NCBI GenBank assembly: GCA_009692685.1
Contig: SHYS01000004.1
Location: 124,001-188,000 of the forward strand
Length of the DNA: 64,000 bases
Direction of reading: 5' to 3'
Source of the DNA: Dehalococcoidia bacterium
GTDB taxonomy: Bacteria; Chloroflexota; Dehalococcoidia; UBA2979
This document shows positions 24,264 through 31,523 of this stretch, piece after piece (position 1 is the first letter of the stretch; every line of letters starts with the position of its first letter). Position numbers and translations under genes: made by a program. The notes below the pieces were generated by a model that was not told the DNA's origin, searched no databases, and saw only the letters and a list, made by a program, of their open reading frames with translations.

Positions 24264-24289
24264 GGTTCACCTCCCTCGGGGCGTCGCCA

Positions 24290-24655
24290 TTACGCGCGGA
24301 CGAAGGAGGTGAACGCGCCCATGTCCGTGATGAATATCGAACTCACGACAACACCCTCGCGGACGGTAAGTTGCTCGACGATCCGGACCGTGAGGCCGGC
24401 CCGCGCGGAGTCGTACATCTGGAAGCCTGCGTTGCCCTGATACGCCTCGGCGACCATCGTGGTTTTCGCGTCGCGCGGGAACGCGCCAGCGTTCAGAAAC
24501 GCATCGTGACCGCCGCCGCCCATGTCGCCCGCTGCAAAGCGGAACTCGGTTGTCTGGACATGCGCAATCGCCCGCCTGTCCTGCCCCATCCACGCTTCGC
24601 AATAGAGGCGACAGACGCGTTGCGTCTCAGCAGTCATCCGTTCGACTGTCGACAT
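24290..24655 (-). CDS. SnoaL/NTF2-like protein
   Basis: A 121-residue single-domain protein. The opening helix ETQRVCRLYCEAWMGQDRRA and the later strand pattern (AGLTVRIVEQLTVREGVVVS, SSIFITDMGAF) fit the cone-shaped NTF2-like fold used by SnoaL cyclases and many small binding proteins. No catalytic His/Asp pair is obvious. It is divergent from the arsR-type gene and its promoter would overlap the triple repeat at 24675-24702, so the two may be co-regulated. Confidence 0.65.
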   Translation of the reverse strand: MSTVERMTAETQRVCRLYCEAWMGQDRRAIAHVQTTEFRFAAGDMGGGGHDAFLNAGAFPRDAKTTMVAEAYQGNAGFQMYDSARAGLTVRIVEQLTVREGVVVSSIFITDMGAFTSFVRA

Positions 24656-24674
24656 GATGCCGACGTCGTTCTAG

Positions 24675-24702
24675 CGTTATTGCGCGTTATTGCGCGTTAT
24701 TG
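24675..24702 (+). repeat. Triple 10-bp direct repeat (candidate operator)
   Basis: GCGTTATTGC is repeated at exactly 10-base spacing, with the third copy ending GCGTTATTGT. It fills the -35 and spacer of the arsR-type promoter and the start region of the divergent NTF2-like gene. Confidence 0.85.
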
Positions 24703-24708
24703 TATATT
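24680..24708 (+). promoter_or_regulatory. Promoter of the arsR-type gene
   Basis: TTGCGC (24680-24685), a 17-base spacer and TATATT (24703-24708). It is embedded in the 10-bp repeats, so a protein bound there would block it. Confidence 0.6.
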
Positions 24709-24729
24709 CGCGGTAGCGAAAGTAAAGCT

Positions 24730-25032
24730 ATGCTGGATCTGTTTGACGCGATCGCGCACCCCCAGCGCCGGGCGGTGCTCCGGCTCGTGATCGACGGTGA
24801 GCTGCCGGCGGGCGAACTGGCGCGGCGCACTGGGATGCGGCAGCCCACGGCGAGCCAGCACCTGAAGGTGCTCCGCAACGCTGGACTCGTCGAAGTGCGC
24901 GCCCTCGGGACGCAACGGCTTTACCGAGCGAGCCCCGAGGGCCTCGAGCGTCTCCGTGCAGAACTCGACGCTCTCTGGAGGCCGAGTCTCGAGGCGTTCC
25001 GCGCGGCGGCCGAGGCCGAGGTGCAACCCTAA
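24730..25032 (+). CDS. ArsR-family winged-helix transcriptional regulator
   Basis: A 100-residue regulator: MLDLFDAIAHPQRRAVLRLV, then ELPAGELARRTGMRQPTASQ with HLKVLRNAGLVEVR as recognition helix and wing, ending with RLRAELDALW. There is no cysteine-rich metal site, so it belongs to the type that pairs with an SRPBCC/AHSA1 protein rather than to metal sensors. ATG 24730 starts exactly at the domain. The gene is two bases from the next frame and is probably autoregulated through the 10-bp repeats upstream. Confidence 0.88.
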   Translation: MLDLFDAIAHPQRRAVLRLVIDGELPAGELARRTGMRQPTASQHLKVLRNAGLVEVRALGTQRLYRASPEGLERLRAELDALWRPSLEAFRAAAEAEVQP

Positions 25033-25034
25033 AC

Positions 25035-25433
25035 ATCGTACAGTACGAGCTTGTCATTGAGGCGCGTGCGGCGGTCGTGTACGCCCATCTCACCGACGCC
25101 ACCAGGCTGCTCCGGTGGATCGCCGTCGAAGCGACGGTCGATGCCACTCCTGGCGGCGAGCTTCGCTGGACGCACGAGAACGGCGCCACGGTGATCGGAC
25201 GCTTCCTCGAGTTGGTGCCGTCACGGCGCGGCGTGTTCACGTACGGTTGGGATGGCGATCTCATGGGGCTGCCGCCCGGATCATCTGTCGTCGAGATCGA
25301 CCTCGTTGAAGCAGAGGGCAAGACCACGCTTCGCCTCTCGCAACGAAGCGTTCCGCCCGAGTTTCTGGACGCGCACCAGTTCGGCTGGGAGTTCTTTATG
25401 GGTCGCCTGCAAGACGTGCTCGCCGCCGAGTGA
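25035..25433 (+). CDS. SRPBCC / AHSA1 (ATPase activator-like) domain protein
   Basis: A small ligand-binding START-like protein of the kind regularly encoded after an ArsR regulator. Motifs: AHLTDATRLLRWIA, PGGELRWTHENGATVIGRFL, FTYGWDGDLMGLPPGSSVVE and QFGWEFFMGRLQDVL. The first standard start is GTG 25077, which would remove the first beta strand. In the same frame upstream, YELVIEARAAVVYAHLTD reads as the proper AHSA1 N-terminus. Nothing but ATC (25035) or ATT can start it there, two bases after the arsR stop. I therefore place the start at 25035 with low certainty (132 aa); GTG 25077 gives 118 aa. Confidence 0.8.
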   Translation: MVQYELVIEARAAVVYAHLTDATRLLRWIAVEATVDATPGGELRWTHENGATVIGRFLELVPSRRGVFTYGWDGDLMGLPPGSSVVEIDLVEAEGKTTLRLSQRSVPPEFLDAHQFGWEFFMGRLQDVLAAE

Positions 25434-25505
25434 GCGGCGCCGCGCGGCAGGCCGGGCGCTGATGCCGCCCGCCGACGCGAGGCATACCCTTCACCCTGCT
25501 GCGCC

Positions 25506-25534
25506 TTGAACCACCCGCCGGGCGCACTTACTAT
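25506..25534 (+). promoter_or_regulatory. Promoter of the nuoE-nuoF pair
   Basis: TTGAAC (25506-25511), a 17-base spacer and TACTAT (25529-25534), about 95 bases before the first start codon. It is one of the best -35/-10 pairs in the window. Confidence 0.65.
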
Positions 25535-25627
25535 CTCGTCGCCGTCGCAGAGCGACGGCGCGGATGCACCGTCGCCAGCGTCCTTCCGAGGGCGCCCGCG
25601 CCCCAGTACGCCTGCCAAGAGGTCGCT

Positions 25628-26158
25628 ATGCCCCTCGAGACCGAGGCCACCGCGCAGATTCGAGCGCTTCTGGACGGCCTGAAGCCGAACGACGCCGACC
25701 TCCTCGAAGCACTCCATCGAGTCCAGCACCGCTACGGCTACGTCTCCGGCGAAGCCATGAAAGTCGTCGGCGAGAAGCTCGGCCTCGCCCCCGCGCATGT
25801 CTACGGCGCCACAACCTACTACGCCGACTTCCGAGTCACCCCGCCGCCAGCGACGCTCATCGCGTGGTGCGCCGGCGCCGCCTGCCGCCTCAAGCGGAGC
25901 GACGGCATCCTGCGCGCGCTAGAGGCGGTCCTCGAGATCCGCCTCGGCGAGCCCGACCCCGAGCACAAGGTCGAGATCGTGCGCGGTCAGTGCAACGGCA
26001 CCTGCGAGCTGGCCCCGATGGCCTGGATCAACGAGAAGGTCGTGCCGCGCATGACCGCCGCCCGCGCCATCGGCTTCGCACGCGCGCTCGCTTCCGGCGC
26101 TTCCACGGAGGATGCCCTCAAGATGTTCGACGGCACGGATTTCGAGGGTGGTGCCTGA
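25628..26158 (+). CDS. NuoE-like [2Fe-2S] subunit (thioredoxin-like NADH dehydrogenase subunit)
   Basis: A 176-residue homologue of the complex I 24-kDa subunit. An N-terminal helical part (LLEALHRVQHRYGYVSGEAM, with AHVYGATTYYADFR) precedes a thioredoxin-like domain. The four ligands of the [2Fe-2S] cluster are seen as WCAGAAC (about residues 79-85) and CNGTC (about 122-126). The start ATG follows a GAGG site. It overlaps the NuoF-like gene by one base. With no NuoG or membrane subunits beside it, the pair probably forms the diaphorase module of a soluble NAD(H)-linked enzyme; formate dehydrogenase and hydrogenase are possibilities. Confidence 0.85.
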   Translation: MPLETEATAQIRALLDGLKPNDADLLEALHRVQHRYGYVSGEAMKVVGEKLGLAPAHVYGATTYYADFRVTPPPATLIAWCAGAACRLKRSDGILRALEAVLEIRLGEPDPEHKVEIVRGQCNGTCELAPMAWINEKVVPRMTAARAIGFARALASGASTEDALKMFDGTDFEGGA

Positions 26159-28089
26159 TGGTCTCTGCGCCGACCACATCCTTCGCCGACATCCGCACGC
26201 GCAGCGAGGCCGAGTGGGCGGCTTGGCAGCACCCGGTGCGCCCTCGCATCGAGGTCGCGCTCGATACGTCCGCCATTGCCGCAGGCGCCGGCCCCGTCCG
26301 TGACGCCATCGAACGCGAAGCCAGCGCTCGCAACGCCGCAGTCGACATCGGCCGCACCGTCGGTGTGGGTCTCCAGTGGCTCAACCCGACCGTCACCATC
26401 GCCTGGCCGGACGGTACTCGAGTCGTCTACGGCCCGGTGAAGCCCGAGCACGCCGGAATGCTCCTCGATGAGGCCACCGGCCGCGTCGGCGCGGCGGCGG
26501 CGATCACCATCGGTACGCTCGCCGGCTCGAGGCCGGGGGTACCGGCCGTCTTCGACCACCCGTTCTTCCAGAACGAGGTCGGGCGGCGCCTGCTGGCACG
26601 CATCGGCTACTCCGACCCCGAATCCATCGAGCACTACATCGCCACCGGCGGCTACTACGCCGTCCAGCGCATGCTCACCCGCCACCAGACGCCCGACGCC
26701 ATCCGCCAGGCCATGCTCGATGCGGGCCTCACGGGCCGCGGAGGCGCGTACTTCCCCGCGGGCACCAAGTGGACCTTCCTCGCGACCGCCGCCAATCCCG
26801 AGCGCTACCTCGTCTGCAACGCCGACGAGGGCGACCCGGGCGCGTGGGTGAACCGCATCATCCTCGAAGGCGACCCGCACCTGCTCCTCGAGGGCATGAT
26901 CATCGCCGCGGCTGCGACGGGCGCGCGTCACGGCTTCATCTACATTCGCGCTGAGTACCCGCTCGCGCAGCAGCGCGTGAACCAGGCCATCGAGCAGGCG
27001 AAGGCCTTGGGCCTCCTCGGTGAAGGCATCTTCGGCACGGCGATGAACTTCACCATCGAGGTGATTCGCGGCGCAGGTGCCTACGTCTGCGGCGAAGAGA
27101 CGGGGCTCATTGCCTCGGTGCAGGACGGGCGCGGCATGCCTCGCGTGAAGCCGCCATTCCCGGCCGCCGCGGGCATCTTCATGAAGCCCACCAACGTCAA
27201 CAACGTCGAGACCTACTCGACGACCCCGCTCATCCTCCGCAACGGTCCCGAGTGGTACCGCGAGGTGGGCACGGAACGTAACTCGGGCACCAAGATCTTT
27301 TCGTTCTCCGGCGACATCGAGCGCGTGGGCTTCACCGAGTTGCCGTGGGGTGTTCCGCTCCCGAAGGTCCTCGAGGCGTGCGGTGGCATGTCGGGCGGCG
27401 TCGCGCTGAAGGCCATCCAGGCGGGCGGCCCGCTGGCGGGCTATCTGCCCGGCCGTCTCCTCGACGAGCTCTCGCTCGAGCGCGAGGCATTCGTCCCGCA
27501 TGGTGCGCTCGTTGGCTCCGGTGGCATCGTCTTCATGGGCACGGACACCTGCTCCATCGACATCAACTCGACCTTCGCCGACTTCCTCGAAGATGAGTCC
27601 TGCGGCCGTTGCACCACCTGTCACGGCGGCAACCAGCGCATGACCGAGATCTTCCGGCGCATCCAGGTAGGCGGCGGCCGTCGCGAGGACCGCCACAGCC
27701 TGGAGCTCGTGGGGAACACCCTCCAGTACTCGAACTGCGTGCACGGCCAGGCCAGTCCGACCATCATGCGCAACACCCTGCGCTTCTTCGCCGACGAGTA
27801 CGAAGCCCACGTCCACGGCGGCACCTGCGAGGCCCTCCGCTGCACCGGCCTCTCGAGGTACCGCGTGGTCGACCAGACCGATCTGCGCCTGCCCCGCGCT
27901 CAGGCCATCTGCCCGACCGGAGCGATCGTTGCTGAGGGCGGTTCGTACCGCATCGAGGACAGCGCCTGCGTGCGCTGCGGCGCCTGCGAGGAGCTCGCCC
28001 CCCGCGGTATCGCCCTCGAAGCCGCCCCTCGAGGTACCTCGCTTCCGGTCGAAGCCCCATATGGCTCCCCTGGCCACCGCCAGCGATAG
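26158..28089 (+). CDS. NuoF-like NADH/FMN subunit with ferredoxin-like C-terminal extension
   Basis: A 643-residue diaphorase subunit. Residues about 20-130 resemble the thioredoxin-like N-terminal domain of HndC/HydB proteins but have lost its cysteines. The FMN/NADH core shows GLTGRGGAYFPAGTKW (about residue 190), CNADEGDPGAWVNR and GAYVCGEETGL. The N3-type [4Fe-4S] ligands are ESCGRCTTC plus SNC about 42 residues later. The C-terminal ferredoxin-like tail has AICPTGAI (about 582-589) and CVRCGACEELAP (about 603-614). It retains the last Cys of motif 1 and the first three of motif 2, exactly one [4Fe-4S] site. The role is NAD(H) oxidation or reduction, passing electrons to an unlinked partner. 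Confidence 0.87.
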   Translation: MVSAPTTSFADIRTRSEAEWAAWQHPVRPRIEVALDTSAIAAGAGPVRDAIEREASARNAAVDIGRTVGVGLQWLNPTVTIAWPDGTRVVYGPVKPEHAGMLLDEATGRVGAAAAITIGTLAGSRPGVPAVFDHPFFQNEVGRRLLARIGYSDPESIEHYIATGGYYAVQRMLTRHQTPDAIRQAMLDAGLTGRGGAYFPAGTKWTFLATAANPERYLVCNADEGDPGAWVNRIILEGDPHLLLEGMIIAAAATGARHGFIYIRAEYPLAQQRVNQAIEQAKALGLLGEGIFGTAMNFTIEVIRGAGAYVCGEETGLIASVQDGRGMPRVKPPFPAAAGIFMKPTNVNNVETYSTTPLILRNGPEWYREVGTERNSGTKIFSFSGDIERVGFTELPWGVPLPKVLEACGGMSGGVALKAIQAGGPLAGYLPGRLLDELSLEREAFVPHGALVGSGGIVFMGTDTCSIDINSTFADFLEDESCGRCTTCHGGNQRMTEIFRRIQVGGGRREDRHSLELVGNTLQYSNCVHGQASPTIMRNTLRFFADEYEAHVHGGTCEALRCTGLSRYRVVDQTDLRLPRAQAICPTGAIVAEGGSYRIEDSACVRCGACEELAPRGIALEAAPRGTSLPVEAPYGSPGHRQR

Positions 28090-28100
28090 AGGCGAGGCGT

Positions 28101-28167
28101 CTCGCCATCGAGGTTCGCCAGCTCTCGTCGGTCCCTAGCCCGAGAGCCGGCGAACCTCGATGGCGAG
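28101..28167. terminator. Long inverted repeat / bidirectional terminator between convergent genes
   Basis: The left arm 28101-28127 and right arm 28141-28167 are 27-base complements with a single difference (a G-U pair in RNA) around a 13-base loop. The right arm encodes the C-terminus of the DUF6713 protein on the reverse strand. The left arm is therefore an inverted copy of that gene's 3' end, lying just after the NuoF stop. Confidence 0.7.
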
Positions 28168-28482
28168 TTGTACGATCGCGACTGGTGCCAGCGCCGCGAG
28201 CACGCCGAGCGACGTGGCGAAGCGGAACCGCCTGTCACCTCGGATCAGGAACGCGAAGTGGAGCGCCACCGCGAAAAGCCAGCCGACCCCGAGGGTGAGC
28301 GCTACCCAGTCGCCAGCGCGTTGGGCGCTGACCTTCCAGACAAGGCCGGAGAGCAGGAGCAGCACGATCCCGAAGTTGAACACGAGGTTGAGCTGGGCCC
28401 CGCCCGGGATGCGGAGGAGTTCCCACTCCCGCCAGTAGGCGGAGTCGATCTGGTGGCAGACTAAGAGCGTCGCGTTCACCAC
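28135..28482 (-). CDS. DUF6713-like small membrane protein
   Basis: A 115-residue protein with four predicted membrane helices. The N-terminal MVNATLLVCHQIDSAYWREW followed by ELLRIPGGAQLNLVFNF is the conserved start of a small bacterial membrane family that I believe is DUF6713. The helices are LVFNFGIVLLLLSGLVW, ALTLGVGWLFAVALHFAFL and FATSLGVLAALAPVAIVQLA. Function unknown. Its last codons form one arm of a long inverted repeat. Confidence 0.7.
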   Translation of the reverse strand: MVNATLLVCHQIDSAYWREWELLRIPGGAQLNLVFNFGIVLLLLSGLVWKVSAQRAGDWVALTLGVGWLFAVALHFAFLIRGDRRFRFATSLGVLAALAPVAIVQLAIEVRRLSG

Positions 28483-28623
28483 ATAGAGCGTACGGCCCAG
28501 TCAGCGTTGCTCATCGCGCCACCCCGCCATCAGAGCCAGTATCGCGCAGCCGGACGGATCCGCCTCAGCCCGACTGCTACGCTCGCGGCACCGAGATGGG
28601 GCGCGCATGACCGACCGTTCCTC

Positions 28624-29952
28624 GTGACCACGACGATCGAGGAAGTTCCCTTCCGCGAGGCGGTCCGCGTTTGGGCGCGCATCGGCCTCGAGTCGTTCGG
28701 TGGACCCGCCGCCCAGATCGCCGTCATGCATCGAGTGGTGGTCGAGGAACGTCGCTGGCTCACCGAGCAGCAGTTCCTGCACGCCCTGAACTACTGCATT
28801 CTGCTCCCCGGTCCCGAGGCGCAACAGCTCGCCATCTACTGCGGCTGGCTCCTGCACGGCTACCGAGGTGGCCTTGTTGCAGGGTGGCTGTTTGTACTGC
28901 CGGGCGCGCTCGTCATGCTGGCCCTCAGCATCGTGTATGCCTCGTACCAGGACGTCACTGTTGTCGCCGGGATGTTCTTCGGGCTGCGTGCCGCCGTGCT
29001 TGCGATCGTCTTCGAGGCCGTTGTGCGCATCTGTCGGCGCGTCATCGGTAAGCCGTCATCGATGTGGATCGCCGCCGCGGCCTTTGTGGGGATCTTCTTC
29101 TTCACGCTCCCGTTCCCCGTGATCGTCCTCGGCGCCGCGCTGGCCGGATTCACCACGGGTCGAGGCGGCTCTGCCGATGCCTCGGCGGCGACGGACGCTC
29201 CGCTGGCAAAGCGAGGCGCCCTCGGCGTCGGGCGGGCGCTGCGAGTCGCAGGGCTGTGGGGCGGGCTCTGGCTCGCGCCCGTCGTCGCGATCACGTACGC
29301 CCTCGGTCCGGACAGTGTCTGGAGCGAGCTCGCGAGGTTCTTCAGCCTCGCTGCCGTGCTCACCTTTGGCGGTGCGTACGCCGTGCTCGCCTTCGTCGGC
29401 CAGCGCGCCGTCGAAGTCTACGGCTGGCTCGAACCGGGCGAAATGCTCGTCGGCCTCGGCATGGCCGAGACCACCCCGGGCCCGCTCATCCTCGTACTGG
29501 AGTTCGTCGGCTTCCTCGGCGCGCACCGCGAGCCCGGAGCGCTGCCGCCCGTCCTTGCGGGCACGCTCGGCGCGGGCCTCGTGTTGTGGGTGACGTTCGC
29601 ACCGTGCTTTCTCTGGATCTTCCTCGGGGCTCCGTACGCCGAGCGTCTGCGGGGCATGCGGGCCCTCGACAGCGCGCTCGGCGGGGTCACCGCCGCTGTC
29701 GTCGGCGTCATCCTGAACCTCAGCGTCTGGCTCACGCTCCACACGCTGTTCTCCACCGTCGAGGACGAACGTGCGTTTGGCGTCCGCCTGCTCCTCCCGG
29801 ACCTCGCCACGCTCAACATCGCGGCCTTGGCGATCGGTGCCGGGGCAACCATCGCGGTCTTCCGCTGGCACGTCGGGACACTGAAGGTGCTCGGCGCCGC
29901 CGTGACCGCCGGGATCGCCCTCCGGTTGCTGGGCTTCGCCGCGCTCGCTTAA
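28624..29952 (+). CDS. Chromate transporter, ChrA family
   Basis: A 442-residue two-half CHR protein. The first half begins EAVRVWARIGLESFGGPAAQ and contains LNYCILLPGPEAQQLAIYCG. The second half repeats the pattern with FFSLAAVLTFGGAYAVLAFV and MAETTPGPLILVLEFVGFLG. Both FGG(P/A) and PGP signatures are present, as in bidomain ChrA exporters of chromate. GTG 28624 is the start. A six-codon ORF (ATG 28607 to TGA 28627) runs into it with a GTGA overlap and may couple translation. The true substrate is not proven by sequence. Confidence 0.88.
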   Translation: MTTTIEEVPFREAVRVWARIGLESFGGPAAQIAVMHRVVVEERRWLTEQQFLHALNYCILLPGPEAQQLAIYCGWLLHGYRGGLVAGWLFVLPGALVMLALSIVYASYQDVTVVAGMFFGLRAAVLAIVFEAVVRICRRVIGKPSSMWIAAAAFVGIFFFTLPFPVIVLGAALAGFTTGRGGSADASAATDAPLAKRGALGVGRALRVAGLWGGLWLAPVVAITYALGPDSVWSELARFFSLAAVLTFGGAYAVLAFVGQRAVEVYGWLEPGEMLVGLGMAETTPGPLILVLEFVGFLGAHREPGALPPVLAGTLGAGLVLWVTFAPCFLWIFLGAPYAERLRGMRALDSALGGVTAAVVGVILNLSVWLTLHTLFSTVEDERAFGVRLLLPDLATLNIAALAIGAGATIAVFRWHVGTLKVLGAAVTAGIALRLLGFAALA

Positions 29953-29984
29953 GCCCCGTAATTTCCGACCTCGAACCATCGAGA

Positions 29985-29990
29985 TACACT
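29985..29990 (+). promoter_or_regulatory. -10 box, leaderless type
   Basis: TACACT lies six bases before the ATG at 29997, so the mRNA should begin at or within a base of the start codon. Confidence 0.55.
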
Positions 29991-29996
29991 CGACAC

Positions 29997-30206
29997 ATGC
30001 CGACCGACGAAGAGAAGCAGGCCTACCGAGATGCCTATGCGACGTGGCAACGTCACCTCGAGGCCCTCCACGCCTTCATTCTCGACGGTCAGCTCCCCGC
30101 GAGTGGCCCCAATCTGCCAGACGCCATCAAGGGCCTGCTGAACCGTGAGGTGCGTTCGAAGGAGCGCTACGAGGAGGCGCGCCGCGCGCTCCTCGGAGTC
30201 GAGTGA
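29997..30206 (+). CDS. Small protein of unknown function (69 aa)
   Basis: A short, charged, probably helical protein (MPTDEEKQAYRDAYATWQRH to the C-terminal KERYEEARRALLGVE). It has no cysteine, signal or membrane segment. The codon use matches the neighbours. The ATG follows a -10 box by six bases, with no ribosome site. It lies between the chromate transporter and the CcdA-like gene, and probably shares a transcript with the latter. I do not recognise a family. Confidence 0.65.
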   Translation: MPTDEEKQAYRDAYATWQRHLEALHAFILDGQLPASGPNLPDAIKGLLNREVRSKERYEEARRALLGVE

Positions 30207-30222
30207 AGCGCGTGATATTGAG

Positions 30223-31023
30223 GTGCGCGTGACCACTGCGCCCCTCGTCGAGTCGCCCCCCACCTCGAGGTGGCGCCAGGGGTACCCACGGTCAGTAGCC
30301 ATCGGCGCGGCCTTCTCGATCGCGTGGTCGCCGTGCATCGGACCGATCCTCGGGGTGGTGCTGACGCTCGCTGCCACCTCGGGCAACTGGCTGCATGGCG
30401 GCATCCTCCTGGTGGCCTACGCGCTGGGCCTCGGTGTCTGGTTCCTCGCCTTTGGCGCCTTCTTCGGGTGGCTCACACCAAGGTCGCGTCGACTCCAACC
30501 GTTCATGGGGAAGGCGCTCGTAGGCGCCGGGCTGCTGTTCATGCTCGTGGGTGCACTGATGTTCCTGGGCGAGTTCACAAGGCTGAACGCGTACTTCCAG
30601 TCGTTCGGATTTCTGTTCTCGCAGACCTCATCCACCGAGGAGCGGCTCGCCGGGAGCGTTGGCGGGGCCCTGGGCCCGGCGATCGCCTTCGCCGGTGGAG
30701 TGCTCTCGTTCCTGTCGCCGTGCGTGCTCCCGCTCGTTCCGGTCTACCTCGCGAACCTGACCGGCGAGGCCTTCCGGACCGGCGGAGCCAGCGCCGCGGA
30801 TCGCCGGCGGGTCTTCTTCCACTCGGTCGCGTTTGTCATTGGGTTTACGCTCGTGTTCGCGGTCGTGGGCGCCTCGGCGGGGCTCGTCGGCGACGCGCTG
30901 CAGGAGCAACTGCCACTGTTGACTCGAGTCGGTGGCGTCGTCCTGATGGTGCTCGGCCTCCACCTCAGCGGCCTGATCAGAATCCCGTTCCTGGAGCGTA
31001 CCTACCAGCCCTCGTGGTCGTAG
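30223..31023 (+). CDS. CcdA-like thiol-disulfide membrane transporter, circularly permuted
   Basis: CcdA/DsbD-type proteins pass electrons across the membrane for cytochrome c maturation and envelope thiol chemistry. Both halves are here but in reversed order. Residues about 20-130 are the usual second half (SVAIGAAFSIAWSPCIGPIL, YALGLGVWFLAFGAFFG). Residues about 155-262 are the usual first half (AGGVLSFLSPCVLPLVPVYL, HSVAFVIGFTLVFAVVGASA, GVVLMVLGLHLSGLIRIPFL). Both redox cysteines (WSPC and LSPC) are kept. The frame is uninterrupted, 266 aa, and lengths are normal for each half. The start is GTG 30223 or GTG 30229. Confidence 0.85.
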   Translation: MRVTTAPLVESPPTSRWRQGYPRSVAIGAAFSIAWSPCIGPILGVVLTLAATSGNWLHGGILLVAYALGLGVWFLAFGAFFGWLTPRSRRLQPFMGKALVGAGLLFMLVGALMFLGEFTRLNAYFQSFGFLFSQTSSTEERLAGSVGGALGPAIAFAGGVLSFLSPCVLPLVPVYLANLTGEAFRTGGASAADRRRVFFHSVAFVIGFTLVFAVVGASAGLVGDALQEQLPLLTRVGGVVLMVLGLHLSGLIRIPFLERTYQPSWS

Positions 31024-31036
31024 CCCTGCCATCGAC

Positions 31037-31042
31037 TACACT
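31037..31042 (+). promoter_or_regulatory. -10 box, leaderless type
   Basis: TACACT lies six bases before the ATG at 31049. Confidence 0.5.
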
Positions 31043-31048
31043 CGGTGT

Positions 31049-31492
31049 ATGAACGATGACCTAGGCGTCGACCTCGACGAGATCGGGCGCGTCATCGACG
31101 AAGCGGACGTCTTCATCGTTCGCTTCGGCAAGATCGAGTCCCGCCTGCTCGTCGACGCGCGCTCGGCACCCGGCGACCCCCCGCGCATCGAGGTGGTTCC
31201 GCCCGTCAACTCGGCCTCCGAGCGCTATCGCTACCTCCAGCAGACGCGCCCGGCCATGTCCCTGCCGGACCAGATCACGGTCTTCACGTGGCCGCGCCCC
31301 GTCGACCTGATGCGCGAGCACGGCGTCTGGCAGCGCATCACGCAGCGCCTTGTCTCCTTGGGCGGTCCGGCGCTAGCCGACGACTGCGATCGCGTCTTCC
31401 AGCAGGTGGCTTCCCGCGAGCGCGCGGAGATCGCCGCGGCGATCCTTGGTGGTGAAGGCTTCGAGACCGTCTGGGAACGCCAGCCGCGCTAA
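31049..31492 (+). CDS. Conserved-looking hypothetical protein (147 aa)
   Basis: A soluble alpha/beta-looking protein (DEADVFIVRFGKIESRLLVD, RYRYLQQTRPAMSLPDQITV, TVFTWPRPVDLMREHGVWQR). It has no membrane segment or recognisable catalytic motif. Its base composition matches its neighbours, and its ATG follows a -10 box by six bases. The function cannot be assigned. Confidence 0.65.
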   Translation: MNDDLGVDLDEIGRVIDEADVFIVRFGKIESRLLVDARSAPGDPPRIEVVPPVNSASERYRYLQQTRPAMSLPDQITVFTWPRPVDLMREHGVWQRITQRLVSLGGPALADDCDRVFQQVASRERAEIAAAILGGEGFETVWERQPR

Positions 31493-31523
31493 CTACGGCC
31501 CCGCGCCACCAGTCCCCGGCAAG

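Noticed and set aside
25987..28077. 696-codon open frame antisense to the NuoE/NuoF genes
   Set aside because: It mirrors the codon structure of the real genes, has no ribosome site or recognisable domain, and is rich in repeated Arg/Ala/Gly/His.
28507..28623. Upstream extension of the chromate transporter from ATG 28507
   Set aside because: The added residues are low complexity without homology. GTG 28624 starts just before the conserved family N-terminus.
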